Source of the DNA: Euonymus europaeus
Lineage: Eukaryota > Streptophyta > Magnoliopsida > Celastrales > Celastraceae
NCBI GenBank assembly: GCA_963580455.1
Contig: OY756967.1
Coordinates: forward strand, 15,546,022 to 15,610,021
Direction of reading: 5' to 3'
DNA: 64,000 bases
The translations under genes were made by a program, and so were the position numbers. The notes beneath the pieces were generated by a model. The model was given only the letters and a program-made list of their open reading frames with translations, did no database searches and was not told where the DNA came from. Shown here piece by piece: positions 33,465-44,907 of the stretch; position 1 is the first letter of the stretch, and the number at the start of each line of letters is the position of its first letter.

Positions 33465-35927
33465 ATGTCAAGAATAGATAGGTCGTGGATGTATGCTACG
33501 TCATTCGATGGACTGCTTAACAGGGCATTTGCAGAGGGGGTAGAGCAGTTTATTGCCTATGCTTGTTCCCAACCAAGGTTCATGGACGGAAGTAAGATAA
33601 GATGTCCGTGTGTACGGTGTCATAATCGTAGATACTTGGAGCCAGAGGAAGTGCACCTCCATCTATTAAAGAAGGGGTTTGTGGAGGATTATTACGTATG
33701 GTCCCGACATGGAGAACCATACATCGGAGCATCAAGCAGATCCGTGGAGAACAATGAAACAAGCTCATATGCAATGGAAAATGTTGAAACCTACATTCCT
33801 AATCCGTACCATACAATGGTGATGGACGCAGCTGGTCCAAGCTTTGACCATCGAATTTGGAGGAATTTCCGAACCCAAATGCTCAAAAATTGTATGACAT
33901 GCTTCAGGCATCAGAGGTACCATTATGGCCAGGGTGTGAAACAATGTCTCAATTATCGGCTATGGCGCGGTTGTTGAACATTAAGTCTGAACACCATTTG
34001 TCTGAAAATTGCTACGACTCGATCACTGGGTTATTTAAAGAGGCTTTACCAGAGGACAACACACTTATGGATAGCTTCTATAGCACCAAGAAGTTTGTTG
34101 AAGAGTTAGGGCTTCCAGTGGAGAAAATACATTGCTGCCTAAATGGGTGCATGATATATTGGGGAGAGGACAGCGAATTGAGAAGTTGCAAATTCTGTCA
34201 GTACCCTCGTTATAAGAGCAGAAGAAGGGGAGATTCTATGCAAAGGAAGGAGGTGGCAAACCAAAAAATGTACTATTTTCCTTTAGCACCTAGGCTCCAG
34301 AGACTGTATGCTTCTGCCGGCACTGCTGAACACATGAGATGGCATGCCGAGCATTATCAAGGTGATGGCGTGATGCGTCACCCTTCAGATTCTGAGGCTT
34401 GGAAACATTTCAATCAGGAATTTCCATTGTTTGCAAGTGAGACTCGGAATGTGAGGCTCGGGTTGTGCACAGATAGATTTCAACCTTTCGGTCAGTCAGG
34501 TCAACAGTATTCATCATGGCCTGTGATACTCACTCCATACAATTTACCTCCTTGGATGTGTATGAAGGAGGAATATATGTTTCTGACAGTGATTGTACCT
34601 GGACCAAAGAATCCGAAACAGAAGATAGATGTTTTTCTTCAGCCTCTGGTCCATGAATTGTGTATGTTATTTGATCATGGTGTTAATACCTGGGATGTAG
34701 ATTTGAAGCAAAATTTCCAGCTTCGAGCAGCTCTAATGTGGACTATCAGTGACTTTCCAGCATACTCCATGTTGTCTGGTTGGTCAACTGCCGGAAAGTT
34801 AGCATGTCCTTATTGCATGGAAGATTCAGGAGCATTTACTCTTCATAGAGGGGGTAAAACATCGTGGTTTGATAACCATCGAAAATTCTTGCCTATCGAC
34901 CACCCTTTTAGGAGGAACAAGAATTGGTTTAGGAAGAACACTGTTGTCACTGAAATGTCTCCACCTGTCTTGTCCGGCGAACTGATATATCAGCGTATCA
35001 CTGCATTTGGCTTAGAAAAAGTAACTGATGAGGGCGGGGAGCAGCGCAATCAGCATATGTGTAGGATTATAGGTTGTGGGTGGAAGAAACGAAGTATATT
35101 TTGGGATTTACCTTATTGGAGATCAAACTTAATTCGGCATAACCTTAACATGATGCACATTGAGAAGAATGTATTTGAAAATGTCTTCAACACTGTGATG
35201 AATATTGAAGGCAAAACAAAAGATAATGCCAAGGCACGTGATGACATGAAAATCATTTATCGCCGTAAGGAGTTAGAATTCAATTCCACGACTAGGAAAT
35301 ATCCGAAGGCTTGTTTCTCTTTGGATAAGACCAGCAAGATGGCAGTTTGTGAATGGGTAAAAAATCTGAAGTTTTCGGATGGGTATGCTTCCAATATGGG
35401 CCGGTGTGTAGACATGAAAAAGTATAAGATGTTTGGGATGAAAATTCATGATTGTCATGTGTTGATGCAACGGTTGATTCCTATAGCATTCCGTGAGTTG
35501 CTACCGACCAATGTTTGGCAGGCACTGACAGAGTTGAGCTTGTTTTTTAAGGAGTTGACATGTTCATCGTTGAGAGTGGAAGATATGAGCAGATTGGAGA
35601 TGCAAATTCCGATTATTTTATGCAAGTTGGAGCGAATATTTCCTCCAGCTTTCTTTGATCGATGGAGCATCTGCCGGTTCACTTGCCTTATGAGGCAAGA
35701 GTTGCAGGCCCAGTGCAATATCGATAGATGTATCCATTTGAGAGGTACCTTGGACACTTGAAGAAGAACATAAAAAACAAAGCTAGGGTTGAAGGATCGA
35801 TATGCAATGCGTACATAGTTGATCTGAAATGGGACGAGACCCTACCCCAATAGAGTTGTTCCGACATGCACATAGTAGGGGTCACGACCGCCAGACTTTC
35901 GTCGACGAGAAGGCTCGACAAATCAAT
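33465..35927 (+). pseudogene. TNP2-type CACTA transposase
   Basis: The transposase would excise and insert the element by a DDE mechanism in the nucleus. The ATG at 33,465 opens MSRIDRSWMY. The N-terminal transposase-associated domain (residues ~1-85) has IRCPCVRCHN and HLLKKGFVEDYYVWSRHGE. A frameshift near 33,855 moves the frame to MEEFPNPNAQKLYDML. The main transposase domain follows (CCLNGCMIYW, CKFCQYPRY, HMRWHAEH, LGLCTDRFQPFG, WPVILTPYNLPPWMCMKEEY, CPYCMED), then the C-terminal domain with LPIAFRELLP and KLERIFPPAFF. A second frameshift near 35,655 and a TAG shortly after break that domain. The text then jumps to PIELFRHAHSRGHDRQTF and VDEKARQIN, part of a different Spm domain, so an internal deletion has fused them. 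The exon ends at 35,927, before gtaagt. Confidence 0.92.
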
Positions 35928-36233
35928 GTAAGTTTAGGATTTTTAAATTCTGTAGTGCGTAATGTGGATGATGGGGCCACTATTTAAGTGAACCAATTAG
36001 ATTAGGTGCCTGAGGCACATAAATGGACTTATATGTGATGTATCTGTAGCTGGGTGCTGAGCACCATTATGTTGGGCTTGTTTGCAGGTGAGTTTTATCC
36101 GATTTATGGGGAAACTCTGTCCGTTCTTCCGTAGATCAAAGAGATTTTTCTTGATATAGTTGTATATGTATGAATTTGTTAGTTATATCGACATTTTCTT
36201 TGATAGTTATAAAGATTTTTTGATTGCTCGTAG
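35928..36233 (+). other. Putative intron in the CACTA transposase gene
   Basis: Donor AAT|gtaagt at 35,928 and acceptor ctcgtag|GAG at 36,233. Removing it joins VDEKARQIN to ETYETMRQS in one frame, which fits the protein family. Confidence 0.7.
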
Positions 36234-36683
36234 GAGACATATGAGACTATGCGGCAGTCACAGTCGCAGCCCGAGCTAGGGTCCTCTTCAGCTCCACCTG
36301 TTGACGAGGTGGCTCTTTATTACGAGGCAGTCGGCGGGGCCAAGAAGAACTTGGTCTATGATATGGGGTCGCAGACCTCTGCATTCTATCCATCGACTAG
36401 CGCCTCTTCCTACTCTCAGACTGCGACATCAGACTTGCACTATCAGAAGTTGCTTGATGAGCAGATAGGACAGCTACGAGTGGAGATGGAACAACAGTTG
36501 AAGCAGGAGCAGACCCAGATGCAGATGAGAGCTCAGCTAGAGTCGCAGATGAGAGCAGAGATGAGAGCGGAGATGCTGGCTCAGATGAGAGCAGAGATGC
36601 AGACGCAGATTAGGGCAATACTAGGTCAGACTGGACAGGATCTCCCTCCATTGCCACCAGAGGATCCTTCAGGCGATTTGTAG
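36234..36683 (+). pseudogene. CACTA Ptta/En/Spm C-terminal exon, coiled coil
   Basis: The open frame from the acceptor reads ETYETMRQSQSQPELGSSS, then YEAVGGAKKNLVYDMGSQTS, the signature of the Ptta/En/Spm plant transposase family. A Met/Glu/Gln-rich coiled coil follows, with repeated QMRAEM units (residues ~90-120 counted from the Met at 36,249), ending LPPLPPEDPSGDL. This exon is intact; it is called a pseudogene because the gene upstream is broken. It may mediate multimer formation on the subterminal repeats. Confidence 0.75.
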
Positions 36684-37423
36684 ATTATTTTTACGAAACA
36701 ATTGTGTTTGTATACTGTATTTTATAATAATTTCGATAAATTTGAATATTTAGACTTATTGAGGATTTTGAGATAATATTCTGTTATTTATGCAATTTAC
36801 AGGGTTTTCTAAAAAAAATTATAATAAATTTTTAATATATTTTTTGGAATTACCGACGGATTACCGACGACATATCTATATATAATTTTCGCCTTAATTA
36901 ATTGCCGACGGATTACCGACGGAATAATATTTAATTTAAATATTCATCTTAATTAATCGCCGACGGATGACCGACGGAATAATATTTAATTTTAATTTTC
37001 AACTTTATTATTTACCTACGGATTATCGACCGAAATATTTAATTTTAATTTTCTTTTTAATTATTTACCGACAGATTATCGACGGAAAAATATTTTTTTA
37101 ATTTTGTTTAATTAATTGTCGACGGATTGCCGACGGATTAACGACGGAAAAATATTTTTTATTTTTGATTTAATTAATTAATGACGCAGACGAGGCTATT
37201 ACCGACGAAATTTCCGTCGGTAATTACCGACAAATGAATTTCATTAGCAAATCGATCGGTAATTTACTGATGAACATCAGTTTCGTCGGTAATATGGTTA
37301 CCGACCAGCTTTTCACCGACATATAAAAATTGGTCGGGAATCTGTCGGTAAAATAATTACCGACGAAATATTCTTATTTACCGACGGAATATTCCGTCGG
37401 TAATTGGCGGTTTTCTTGTAGTG
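36684..37423. repeat. CACTA 3' UTR, subterminal repeats and 3' inverted repeat
   Basis: After about 160 AT-rich bases, ACCGACGGA-type motifs recur from 36,850 to 37,400, including local direct duplicates such as 'gccgacggattaccgacgga'. It ends TTTTCTTGTAGTG. Confidence 0.88.
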
Positions 37424-37716
37424 GCTTTAAGGTTTGTAGGGCCATTCGAAATTCTGGAAATAGTGGGATCGATTGCATACCGTTTGGCTCTACCACCTAA
37501 GTTAGCAAGAGTTCACAATGTATTTCATGTATCAATGCTTCGGAAGTATGAGCCGGATCCGTCGAATGTGATAGTTTGGACTACGTTGGAAGTTGAGGAA
37601 GATGGGAGCTACACTCTTCAACCAGTGAAGATTCTAGACCGACAGAACAAGGTCACGAGGTCGAATGTGATTCCATTAGTAAAGGTGATATGGATGTATC
37701 ACGGAGTCGAATAAGC
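37424..37716 (+). pseudogene. G1 integrase C-terminus with chromodomain-like tail
   Basis: This resumes G1 pol after the CACTA element: [40 protein letters not shown], then [20 protein letters not shown] and VIWMYHGVE. The stop after GVE is followed in frame by AT and then ELESRMKEKYPKFF. The LDRQ...VIPLVKV.W..H..E pattern matches the chromodomain of Tekay/Del chromoviruses, which directs integration toward heterochromatin. Confidence 0.88.
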
Positions 37717-37812
37717 AACTTGAGAGTTAGAATCCAGAATGAAGGAGAAGTACCCGAAATTTTTCGGAGATTCAGGTATGTGTGTAGTTAAATTTTGAGA
37801 AGAAATTTCATT

Positions 37813-37825
37813 AAGGGGAGAAGGA
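37813..37825 (+). other. Polypurine tract of G1
   Basis: AAGGGGAGAAGGA directly precedes the 3' LTR TGTGAAACC. Confidence 0.85.
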
Positions 37826-39914
37826 TGTGAAACCCCAAACCAAAAATTTAGATTTAAGTCAAATTACGGATGATCCATGAGGTATGGAATCAGGAAAAAA
37901 TTGTTTTTGAGCTTGGTTCGTTAAATGGGTCATAACTTTTAGCACAGATGTCCGTTTCGGGCCCATAATATATCAAATCGAAGCTAAGACCGGGACAGAG
38001 CTAAAAATGTAAGGCCACACGCCTAGGCGGTCTGCCTAGGACAGCGTGTTCCAATTCAGACTTAAGGCCAATGCGCCTAGGCGCTCCCCGAGCTGTTAGG
38101 AACCCTTACGCGACCAGAAATGGTATTTTCTTGGTGAGGCTTGATTCTAGTGAGAGAGAGAGAGAATTAGAGAGAGAAAGTGAGGTTTTGAGAGATTATT
38201 GAAGATTTGGAGCTTGGGTTGAAGATTCAAGCAACATTCCAAGGGATTTTAAGATCGAAGGTGAGTTTTTCCAAGTTTTGAAATTCTAGGTTTTCTTTAG
38301 ATCTATCATGATTCTTTTAGAGTTTGATTTTAGGGTTTACATATGTTGTTCTTAGGGTAATTTAAGGTTGTTTCATAGGTACAAATCCTTGTTTTGGGTT
38401 GAGTTCGATTATTGGACAAATTTTGAGGAATTTGATAATTCTAGAGAGAGAAGGTTAGTCTCTCTTGGATTTTGTATTGGAATTGTTATTGTTATGATAA
38501 ATGTGTGTTATTAACATGTATATAAGGATTGGAATGATGAAATATGGTTAGGTTGGTGAAAGGGGGATTTAAACCCTAATTCTCGGAATTTGGAATAGTG
38601 TGTTGTGCTCAACTTGAGGTAGGGGATTTCTTGACCTTTCTTCCTTCAATATCGTTCATTGATTCTAAAATTTCGGTTCGAATTCTCATTGGTCTCTTTG
38701 TTTGTGTTCTTGCCTAAGGAAGAACGAACCTATGGTTTATTTATATATTCTTCTAAATGTAGATTGCATTGCCCAATTACATGTTCAATCATCCATTGAG
38801 CATGTTTTGAATCTTGTCATGCATCATTAGTAGTTGTATATATATATATAGGTTGATATATATGTGTATTTGGCATGGCACGAGCATGAATGCATTAGAG
38901 CTTGCACGGGATGCTCGGGTATGGAGTCGGGATACCATAGGTTACTTGAAAGTCACATGGGAGGATGGTTGCGTGTCAAGGCATGGGCACGGATCATATG
39001 AATCCATGTGAGGCAACACACTTAAGGTGTGGGTGTGACGGGGTTCACACAACCGGGTAGAACCTTCGCTGGTGTAATGTGAATGATGATTGCGCTCTCA
39101 TTCATGATGGTTGGGAACCATGTGGTGCATTTGAGGTTTGGTCAATCCATAGTTGAAGACTAGTGGATTGATGAATGTGTTTTACCCCAAAGGGAACACC
39201 CGGACTATTGGTTGTGTTATGTGACATGTGCATAGAAGAGAACATATTGATGCATTATCTTTTCTTTAATAACCACCATGTTGCTTGTTTTACTCTTTGC
39301 CCCTACTGAGCTTCTAGCTCACCCTTTATTTTTCTTCCTCCCTACAGGTGAGACTGGTACTAGTGCCAGAGGTGCAGATCAGTAGAGACGACGTTGGGGC
39401 ATGGATGGCTCTTGGAGAGGGTGTAGGTTTGGGATTAGAGTCTTAAACCTTTTGTTGAAATATTTGTATGAAATGATTCCATGTGTGATATCTTGACTGC
39501 GTGACACCGTAAGGTGTGGATTATGGACGGTTACAAGGTTATTCCATTGATGTGGGACTTCTGAACCGGGTGTGGACATTTAGCCCTGTTTATTGGTTGT
39601 GTGGAATCATTGTGATGTATGAATCATGAATTCAGTTTGTGCATGCTGCTAGATGGCCTAAGGCCATAGGTTGTTAATTTGCCTGCTGTTAGATGGCCGT
39701 AGGCCTTACTAGGTTGGGATGTGATTATATGATGTTATGCTGCGTTTAATTAGGTGGGCATTACCCAAATTACGGGGAGATGCTGCCGGATTTTTGTTGG
39801 AAGATTTAACTTAGTTAGAGGAACTAGAGTTAAATCCTCGTGTTGTGAATCACATTGATAACCTAGGACGGTGCGGGAAGCACCACGTAACGTTCCCGAA
39901 ATTGGGGCGTTACA
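37826..39914 (+). repeat. 3' LTR of G1
   Basis: 2,089 bp, collinear with 23,674-25,736. It carries the perfect palindrome GCGCCTAGGCGC (38,073-38,084), which is decayed in the 5' LTR. Ends GGGGCGTTACA. Confidence 0.95.
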
Positions 39915-39948
39915 TTGGACTGAACCCGGACAAAAATAAAGTACTACA
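39915..39948 (-). repeat. Element B 3' LTR, remaining 34 bp
   Basis: It begins with the duplicated TTGGA and continues 'ctgaacccggacaaaaataa', matching the other element B LTR at 48,692-48,729. It ends at the LTR terminus 'ctaca'. Confidence 0.9.
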
Positions 39949-39961
39949 GCTGCCACCCTTT
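39949..39961 (-). other. Polypurine tract of element B
   Basis: The minus strand reads AAAGGGTGGCAGC directly before TGTAGTAC, parallel to element A's site at 3,873. Confidence 0.65.
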
Positions 39962-40019
39962 GCGTGACCTTTACGTAGTAATGGCGGGAAAAGGAGTAGT
40001 AAACCTATTTTTCGTCCAA

Positions 40020-40545
40020 TTTCACGAAAATGCACTGGATCACTACAGTCATTCCTGGCTTGGCTGGCTATTGGAAAGAATTTTTGAAAAATGCTCGAGA
40101 TCTCTAGAGCCATTCCTGGCTTGGTTAATCATTGTAAATGATTTTTTAAAAAAAATGCACGGGATCACTAGAGCCATTCCCGGCTTGGCTAGTCAATGAA
40201 TTTTATTTTTTTTTGAAAAATGTTTGGGATCACTACGGCCATTCCCGGCTTGGCTAATCATTGGAAATGATTTTTATGCTCGGAATCACTAGGGCCATTC
40301 CGGCTTGGCTAATCATTGGAAATGATTTTTTTTTGAAAAATACACGGGATCACTAGAGCCATTCCCGACTTGGCTATTTTTTTTTTTTTTTGAAAAATGC
40401 TCGATCTTCAATTTCAAATCCTCTTTGTTTTTGACGATTTTTTTTAAATTTGATTTTTGATTTTTTTGTTGTTTTTTCTTTTTTTTAAAAAAATAAAAAG
40501 TGCTCAGGAACACTGCAACCAATCCCGGCTTGGTTGAAATATGAA
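40020..40545. repeat. Tandem array in the 3' UTR of element B
   Basis: Six to seven monomers of roughly 55-70 bp carry 'ggatcactagagccattccc' followed by 'ggcttggctaatcattgg' and a T run (starts near 40,036, 40,098, 40,156, 40,228, 40,281, 40,341, 40,500). It is the same motif as the alpha monomer of element A, and no beta monomer is present. Confidence 0.82.
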
Positions 40546-40679
40546 AAATTGGCTAGACCTAAGTTAACCTTGTTGAGGCTTGAAGTTAGGACTTTCCTAA
40601 CTGGGGTTTGACCCTATTTGCGTATCATGTTCGTGAGCACAGACAACAAGTGCTCCAACTGAACCAGTATCTCCTATAT

Positions 40680-41560
40680 AGCGTCAGTGGGTGATGGCTC
40701 ATTAGTCAATTGAACTGATTCCTATGGTAACACAGTCTGAGGCTGTGATTTTTGTCGTCTTTTGATCGTTGCAGTCATGTGACCAATGCTTTGACGCCAT
40801 GTATTTTTATCCATAACGGTCATCGGATATGCTAAGGAGCTAATGGATAGCACAGGGCGAATACCTTTGCTCAACAGCAATTGAGTAATAAGCCTCGGAA
40901 AATATAATTTCTCAGTCTTTGTAATTCGGTTCTCCACAAAACTCTTGTCTTTTACAATATTGTCCTTGTACATGTCCCCAATATCGAACCATGTGCCCTT
41001 ATACATGTTGTATAGGACATGGAGAATACTACCTGCTTGTTGTTGGCTATGGCCTATGGACAAAGGTTGGATCGGATGGCGTCATCCAACAGCCACATCT
41101 TTTTTGGCAAATACGCTCAGCGTGTAGCATTAGCATTCATATCTCTCTTTCCTCGACACATGTAATCAATGATCTCCTTTATGGATGCAAGGATGGGTGC
41201 TTTGAAGCTCGTGGGGATATCGTAAGTAGGAGGATATCCTACACAGAAGCAAATGTCAGCCCTGGTGAACCGGACTCTGATACCGGCCACATCTACTTCA
41301 TAAACAGATCGAGGGCCGTTCATCGAACTAGGCGGATACTCTTGAAGAGTTTCATAAAAAGACCGAATTATCCGGAGATATACAAGGATATCTCCTTCTG
41401 GATCTGGATAAATCAGAAACAACATGGAATGAACCTGAAGGTAGCGCAGGGCCCAATGAGTATCAGCCTCTCTTAGGATAGCTGGATCGATCCGTCATTC
41501 AGGGATAATTTCCACTTTAGCAAACAACGCGATTGCTTGTAAGCAGGGTGACAGAGTCTC
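40680..41560 (-). pseudogene. Element B ORF, 'putative plant transposon protein'-like (3' copy)
   Basis: On the element's sense strand an ATG near 41,560 opens MDETLSPCLQAIALFAKVEI. After a stop, ILREADTHWALRYLQVHSML and RFTRADICFCVGYPPTYDIP follow. After a frameshift near 41,090 come SIGHSQQQAGSILHVLYNMY, KGTWFDIGDMY and KLYFPRLITQLLLSKGI. The order GHS.....LL..LY...FDI......I......FP.LIT.LL...GI resembles the plant family usually annotated 'putative plant transposon protein domain', found in TAT-type elements. Two stops and at least one shift make it inactive. Biochemical role unknown. Confidence 0.5.
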
Positions 41561-42480
41561 ATCCATTAAATGGGATGAAAGATGGGTGTGAAATTTGAAC
41601 AGAACAAAGATTAGCAGTAATGGAGAATGAGGTGAACAAGCAAAAATCACCGAAAGTGAGTAATTGTGTTGATAACAGAAAGAACAAAAGACGAAGTGAC
41701 GAGATCAGAGTGAAAACGGTGATCGACTATCGGTGGAAGTGGAAGAAATTTTGAAAGAGACGAAATGATGAGAAAGATCATGCAGATGCTAGATATGGTA
41801 AAGATACGCGACTCAGATAAGAGAAAGAAGAGTTTGACCATAAGAGACAAAATAATAAAGAAGAAACGTAAAATGTCAAAAGTGGTTGAAAAATCGAGAT
41901 CATGGATGATAACGGATGATACGGTGAAAATGTGTCGCTTAGTGGAAAAGTGAAGAAATCAATCAGAAGAGACAAACAATTGGCCAGAAATGAAGACAAA
42001 GGAGAAAAATGGGGATACTCGCCCGAGCTGTTGATAGAAAAGCGATAGAGATGAGAATAGACAGGTGGCCAAAGCAAAATGAAAGAAATGAAGAAAGTCA
42101 TATGGCTAAGTTATGATAGGGATGGGGGGAAGAGACATGAAAGAGATGAGGAAGAAAAATGATAGAGACAGAAAAAAGAATATGGCCAAAAGATACAAAT
42201 GATTTTGAAAACACATGCCATGAAAACGACGAAAATGAAGAAAGTCACGCATGTCTGAGTTGTGACTGGGACAGGGAAGCGAAATGATAGAAATGATGAA
42301 GAGGTGTGACCCAGCAGGGAAGGAGAAAAATTTGTCAGAAGAGACAAAATTTTTTAATGAGTGTCATGAAAGGGAAATGAGGAGAGATGTTGGAACGCAC
42401 GCCTAAGCCATTACAGTTTCCTGTTACGACAGTGATTGAGAATGACAACTTTGTAGTTGAAACGTGCAATCAATGAGGGA
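41561..42480. other. Purine-rich leader-like region of element B, copy 1
   Basis: The plus strand is strongly A/G-biased (runs such as 'gagacagaaaaaagaatatggcc', shortened: gagacagaaaaaagaat) over about 800 bp upstream, in element sense, of the ORF at 40,680. ORFs here (41,765-42,347) are simple-sequence artefacts. A similar tract lies at 44,940-45,330. Confidence 0.5.
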
Positions 42481-43224
42481 ATAAACTTGATTTTTGGGCC
42501 ACTCCCAACTTGACTTGTGCGAAATAACAGTGCATGGGACCTGTGGGTCACTCCCAACTCGGGTAAATCATAAAATATTTGGAGAAAGTGATGCGTACCA
42601 GATTCATGAATATTGACCGAATTTGTACTGTTTGAACAAACCTTTCAAAGAATAAGTAAAATGCAGCAATGATGCATGCAATGACATATATTGCTCAATC
42701 ATGAATGTCTCACTTGGAATGAATGCAATCCTCTCAAGTTTTTTATTTCCTTCTTTTTTTTCCTTTTTTTTCCTTCAATAATGACCAATTTTCTTCAAAA
42801 CCCATATATTACCACACTTCTTAATTAAAACTGTCATTTTTATGTTTCAGATCATTCCTCTACTAATAATACATGTCTCAACCACAGGTTTTTTTTTAAT
42901 CCCTTTTGCAGTGTAGAATACCAACATCTATCAATGTCCTGTTAAAAGTAATATTCTAATGCACTTATCACATTTTCTGTCAAAACTTTGTCAATGATAA
43001 ATTTAACAGTACGACTATGCATGTCAAATGGGAAACTTCTTGGAAGATGAATGAAATGTGAAAATGGATGAGCAAAGTCAAAGAAATGATTATTTCAATA
43101 TAGTTCAATCGAAAAATGATGAATGACGGTAAAAAGTTTATTTTGACGGAGAAGAGGTGATGTCAAAGAAATGAGAAATAGACTGAACTTTTCCAAGATA
43201 AAAAATTGTGACAATTCAAAGATT
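42481..43224. other. Element B internal sequence shared with element A
   Basis: 42,490-42,560 holds two degenerate monomers ('gggtcactcccaactcggg'). 42,600-43,060 parallels element A 12,900-13,370. No gene. Confidence 0.5.
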
Positions 43225-43372
43225 ACACCAAAACTGGAGCAGTTTTGGTGTGCCCCCAATTAACAATGATTAAATCCAATTTGCATTAGATTATATCAAA
43301 ACCTTTCATTTCTGGCAACAAACTTCTTCTTTTGACGTAATGATCGCACCAAAAACTGCCCCAGTTTTGGTG
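43225..43372. repeat. Conserved pair of hairpins, element B
   Basis: Hairpin 1 (43,225-43,251) is a perfect 12-bp stem, ACACCAAAACTG/CAGTTTTGGTGT, with loop GAG. Hairpin 2 (43,347-43,372) pairs CACCAAAAACTG with CAGTTTTGGTG around CCC, with one bulged A. Confidence 0.88.
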
Positions 43373-43798
43373 TGTGTCTATGAAGCCAATTATGCACCTT
43401 CACCCATATCACCACAAATCAAATTGATCACCAATCATGACACTGTCCAAAGTCCAACAACTCTATGTCTGAACTATTCTTCTAAACTCCTAATCTGAAT
43501 TGAATGCATCTTTTCTCCTCTCTGTTTTTTCTTTTTTTCCTCTTCATTTTTTCTTCTTTGTTTGTTTTTTCTTGTTGTCCTTTTTTTGTTTTTTTTGTTT
43601 TTACTTTTGTGTTTTTGTCCCTAATTTTTGCCTAGAGCGCCTTTCAGGTTTCCACTCTAGCGGGATTTTTTTGTCATAATTATGCAAATGCCTGTATTGA
43701 AGATTATACGAAGTAAATCAAAGACAACAACTCAATTTATTCATCGGAAACTAACTTTCCAAAAAGATAAACAACAAAACGTCTGCAATGTTCAACAA
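43373..43798. other. Element B spacer
   Basis: T-rich run (43,500-43,610) and one CCTAGAGCGCC block (43,617-43,672) that is triplicated in element A. No gene. Confidence 0.5.
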
Positions 43799-44907
43799 TT
43801 ACTGAAATGATGGAAAATAAAAATTCTCTGACTGAAATCCCGAGTCTTCGTGATTTTCAGAAGGATAACAATGTTGTTGTTGGGCTTGTGTAGTAGAAAA
43901 TTGCATGGTATGCCTTCCAAAATCACTGGATGACTGATAAGCCATGTGAGTCATGACTCCATGGTTGCCCACAATATGCGCCATTAATAAATCAATAGTT
44001 TTGGACAAGTGATCCAGATATGCCTCAATTTGTGTTAACCTTTCGGCTACGTCAGTGGTTCCGAATGACTGAGAATGATGAACACTAGGGGATTTAGCCA
44101 CAGTAGGAGTCTCAACAATATCATCATCCTTATATCTTTTGATCATTCTGCGATCAATCGTACATTTCGGATATTGCACCTCCTCATGTGGTGCCCAAAG
44201 AACTCCAGCTTTCATGCACAATGTGCAGGTCAGAGAGGGCAAACAAAGCCCTATGGTTGTTGTATTGCAACAACTGTGCACAATGGAATTGTGCAAAACT
44301 TTTCCAATAACAACTGATTTTCCATGTAGAATACAATAAAGCAAAATTGCTCTATTTTTGGGAATATTTGTTGAATAAGTGCTTGGCATGAGCTTTGCCC
44401 AGATAAATCGCATCCAAGTCCTGCAATTTTTTGTCATAGCAGATGTGAGAAATGAGACTTCCACCCTTTTAAATTTCTTCCAGGCAGCTCCTGGCTTACA
44501 CAACGTACGAATCACTTCATCCATAAGAGTATCAGACTCCAGCAAGGCAGAGAAATCATCATTGATGATGTCTAGAAGATTGTAGACAACATTGATGATT
44601 TTGCTATCAAATGGGACCATCATACCCGAACATATACATGTTCATACCCTACAATTGCATTTGCATAAAATTCCCTTACCACTTGGACAACTACGAGTTT
44701 CGGCTATGCAACAAAATCCTCCCAACCCCGCTCAGCAGTAATTTTTGCAATTGCAGCCTCTGCTGTTAAAGAAGTTTGCAAACCTCTCTCTGGAATAATT
44801 TTTCTCCCCTGTATTGATTCTCAATATTTCTTAACCACTTCCTGACAAATAAAGCGATTTAGATCAGTCATTTAAGGGGATTGCTCGAATGGTCTTTTAG
44901 TAGCCAT
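43799..44907 (-). pseudogene. Element B ORF, 'putative plant transposon protein'-like (5' copy)
   Basis: Sense-strand ORF of about 370 codons with a few stops. It starts MATKRPFEQSP (44,907), then RFICQEVVKKY, AAIAKITAERGWEDFVA, VVQVVREFYANAIVGYEHVY. From 44,623 the frame is open for 274 codons: VMVPFDSKIINVVYNLL, WKKFKRVEVSFLTSAMTKNC, WMRFIWAKLMPSTYST, KNRAILLYCILHGKSVVIGK, LPSLTCTLCMKAGV. A Ser/His/Gln-rich tail contains an amphipathic RLTQIEAYLDHLSKTIDLL stretch. The block FYAN...V.VR...F....IN......W..F...L.P......RA.LLY.IL.G..I..G marks the TAT-element plant transposon protein family. Role unknown; no catalytic motif is visible. Confidence 0.6.

Larger units (their letters stand above)
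30262..37423 (+). mobile_element. CACTA (En/Spm) DNA transposon inserted in G1 integrase
   Basis: 7,162 bp bounded by inverted ends CACTACAAGAAAA and TTTTCTTGTAGTG, followed inward by GCGCC and GGCGG. Dense copies of TACCGACGGA and its complement line both subterminal regions. It encodes a TNP2-type transposase and a Ptta/En/Spm-type C-terminal exon. It splits the G1 motif GKLA...LRFVGPFEI. The flanking triplets are CGC and GCT, not a clean 3-bp duplication. Confidence 0.95.
23674..39914 (+). mobile_element. G1: Ty3-gypsy chromovirus (Tekay/Del-like)
   Basis: The LTRs 23,674-25,736 and 37,826-39,914 start TGTGAAACCCC and end GCGTTACA. The insertion duplicated TTGGA (23,669-23,673 and 39,915-39,919) inside element B's LTR. 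A tRNA-iMet primer site, gag, protease, RT, RNase H, integrase and a chromodomain-like tail follow in order, then a PPT. Several stops, small deletions and a CACTA insertion have inactivated it. The two LTRs visibly differ, so the insertion is not recent. Confidence 0.95.

Noticed and set aside
30259..37426. A 3-bp target duplication for the CACTA element
   Set aside because: The flanking triplets are CGC and GCT; no exact 3-bp duplication is visible, so none is claimed.
41647..42347. Several minus-strand ORFs rich in Ser, Phe, Leu and Pro
   Set aside because: Products of a strongly purine-biased plus strand that rarely makes stops on the other strand; composition is simple-sequence.
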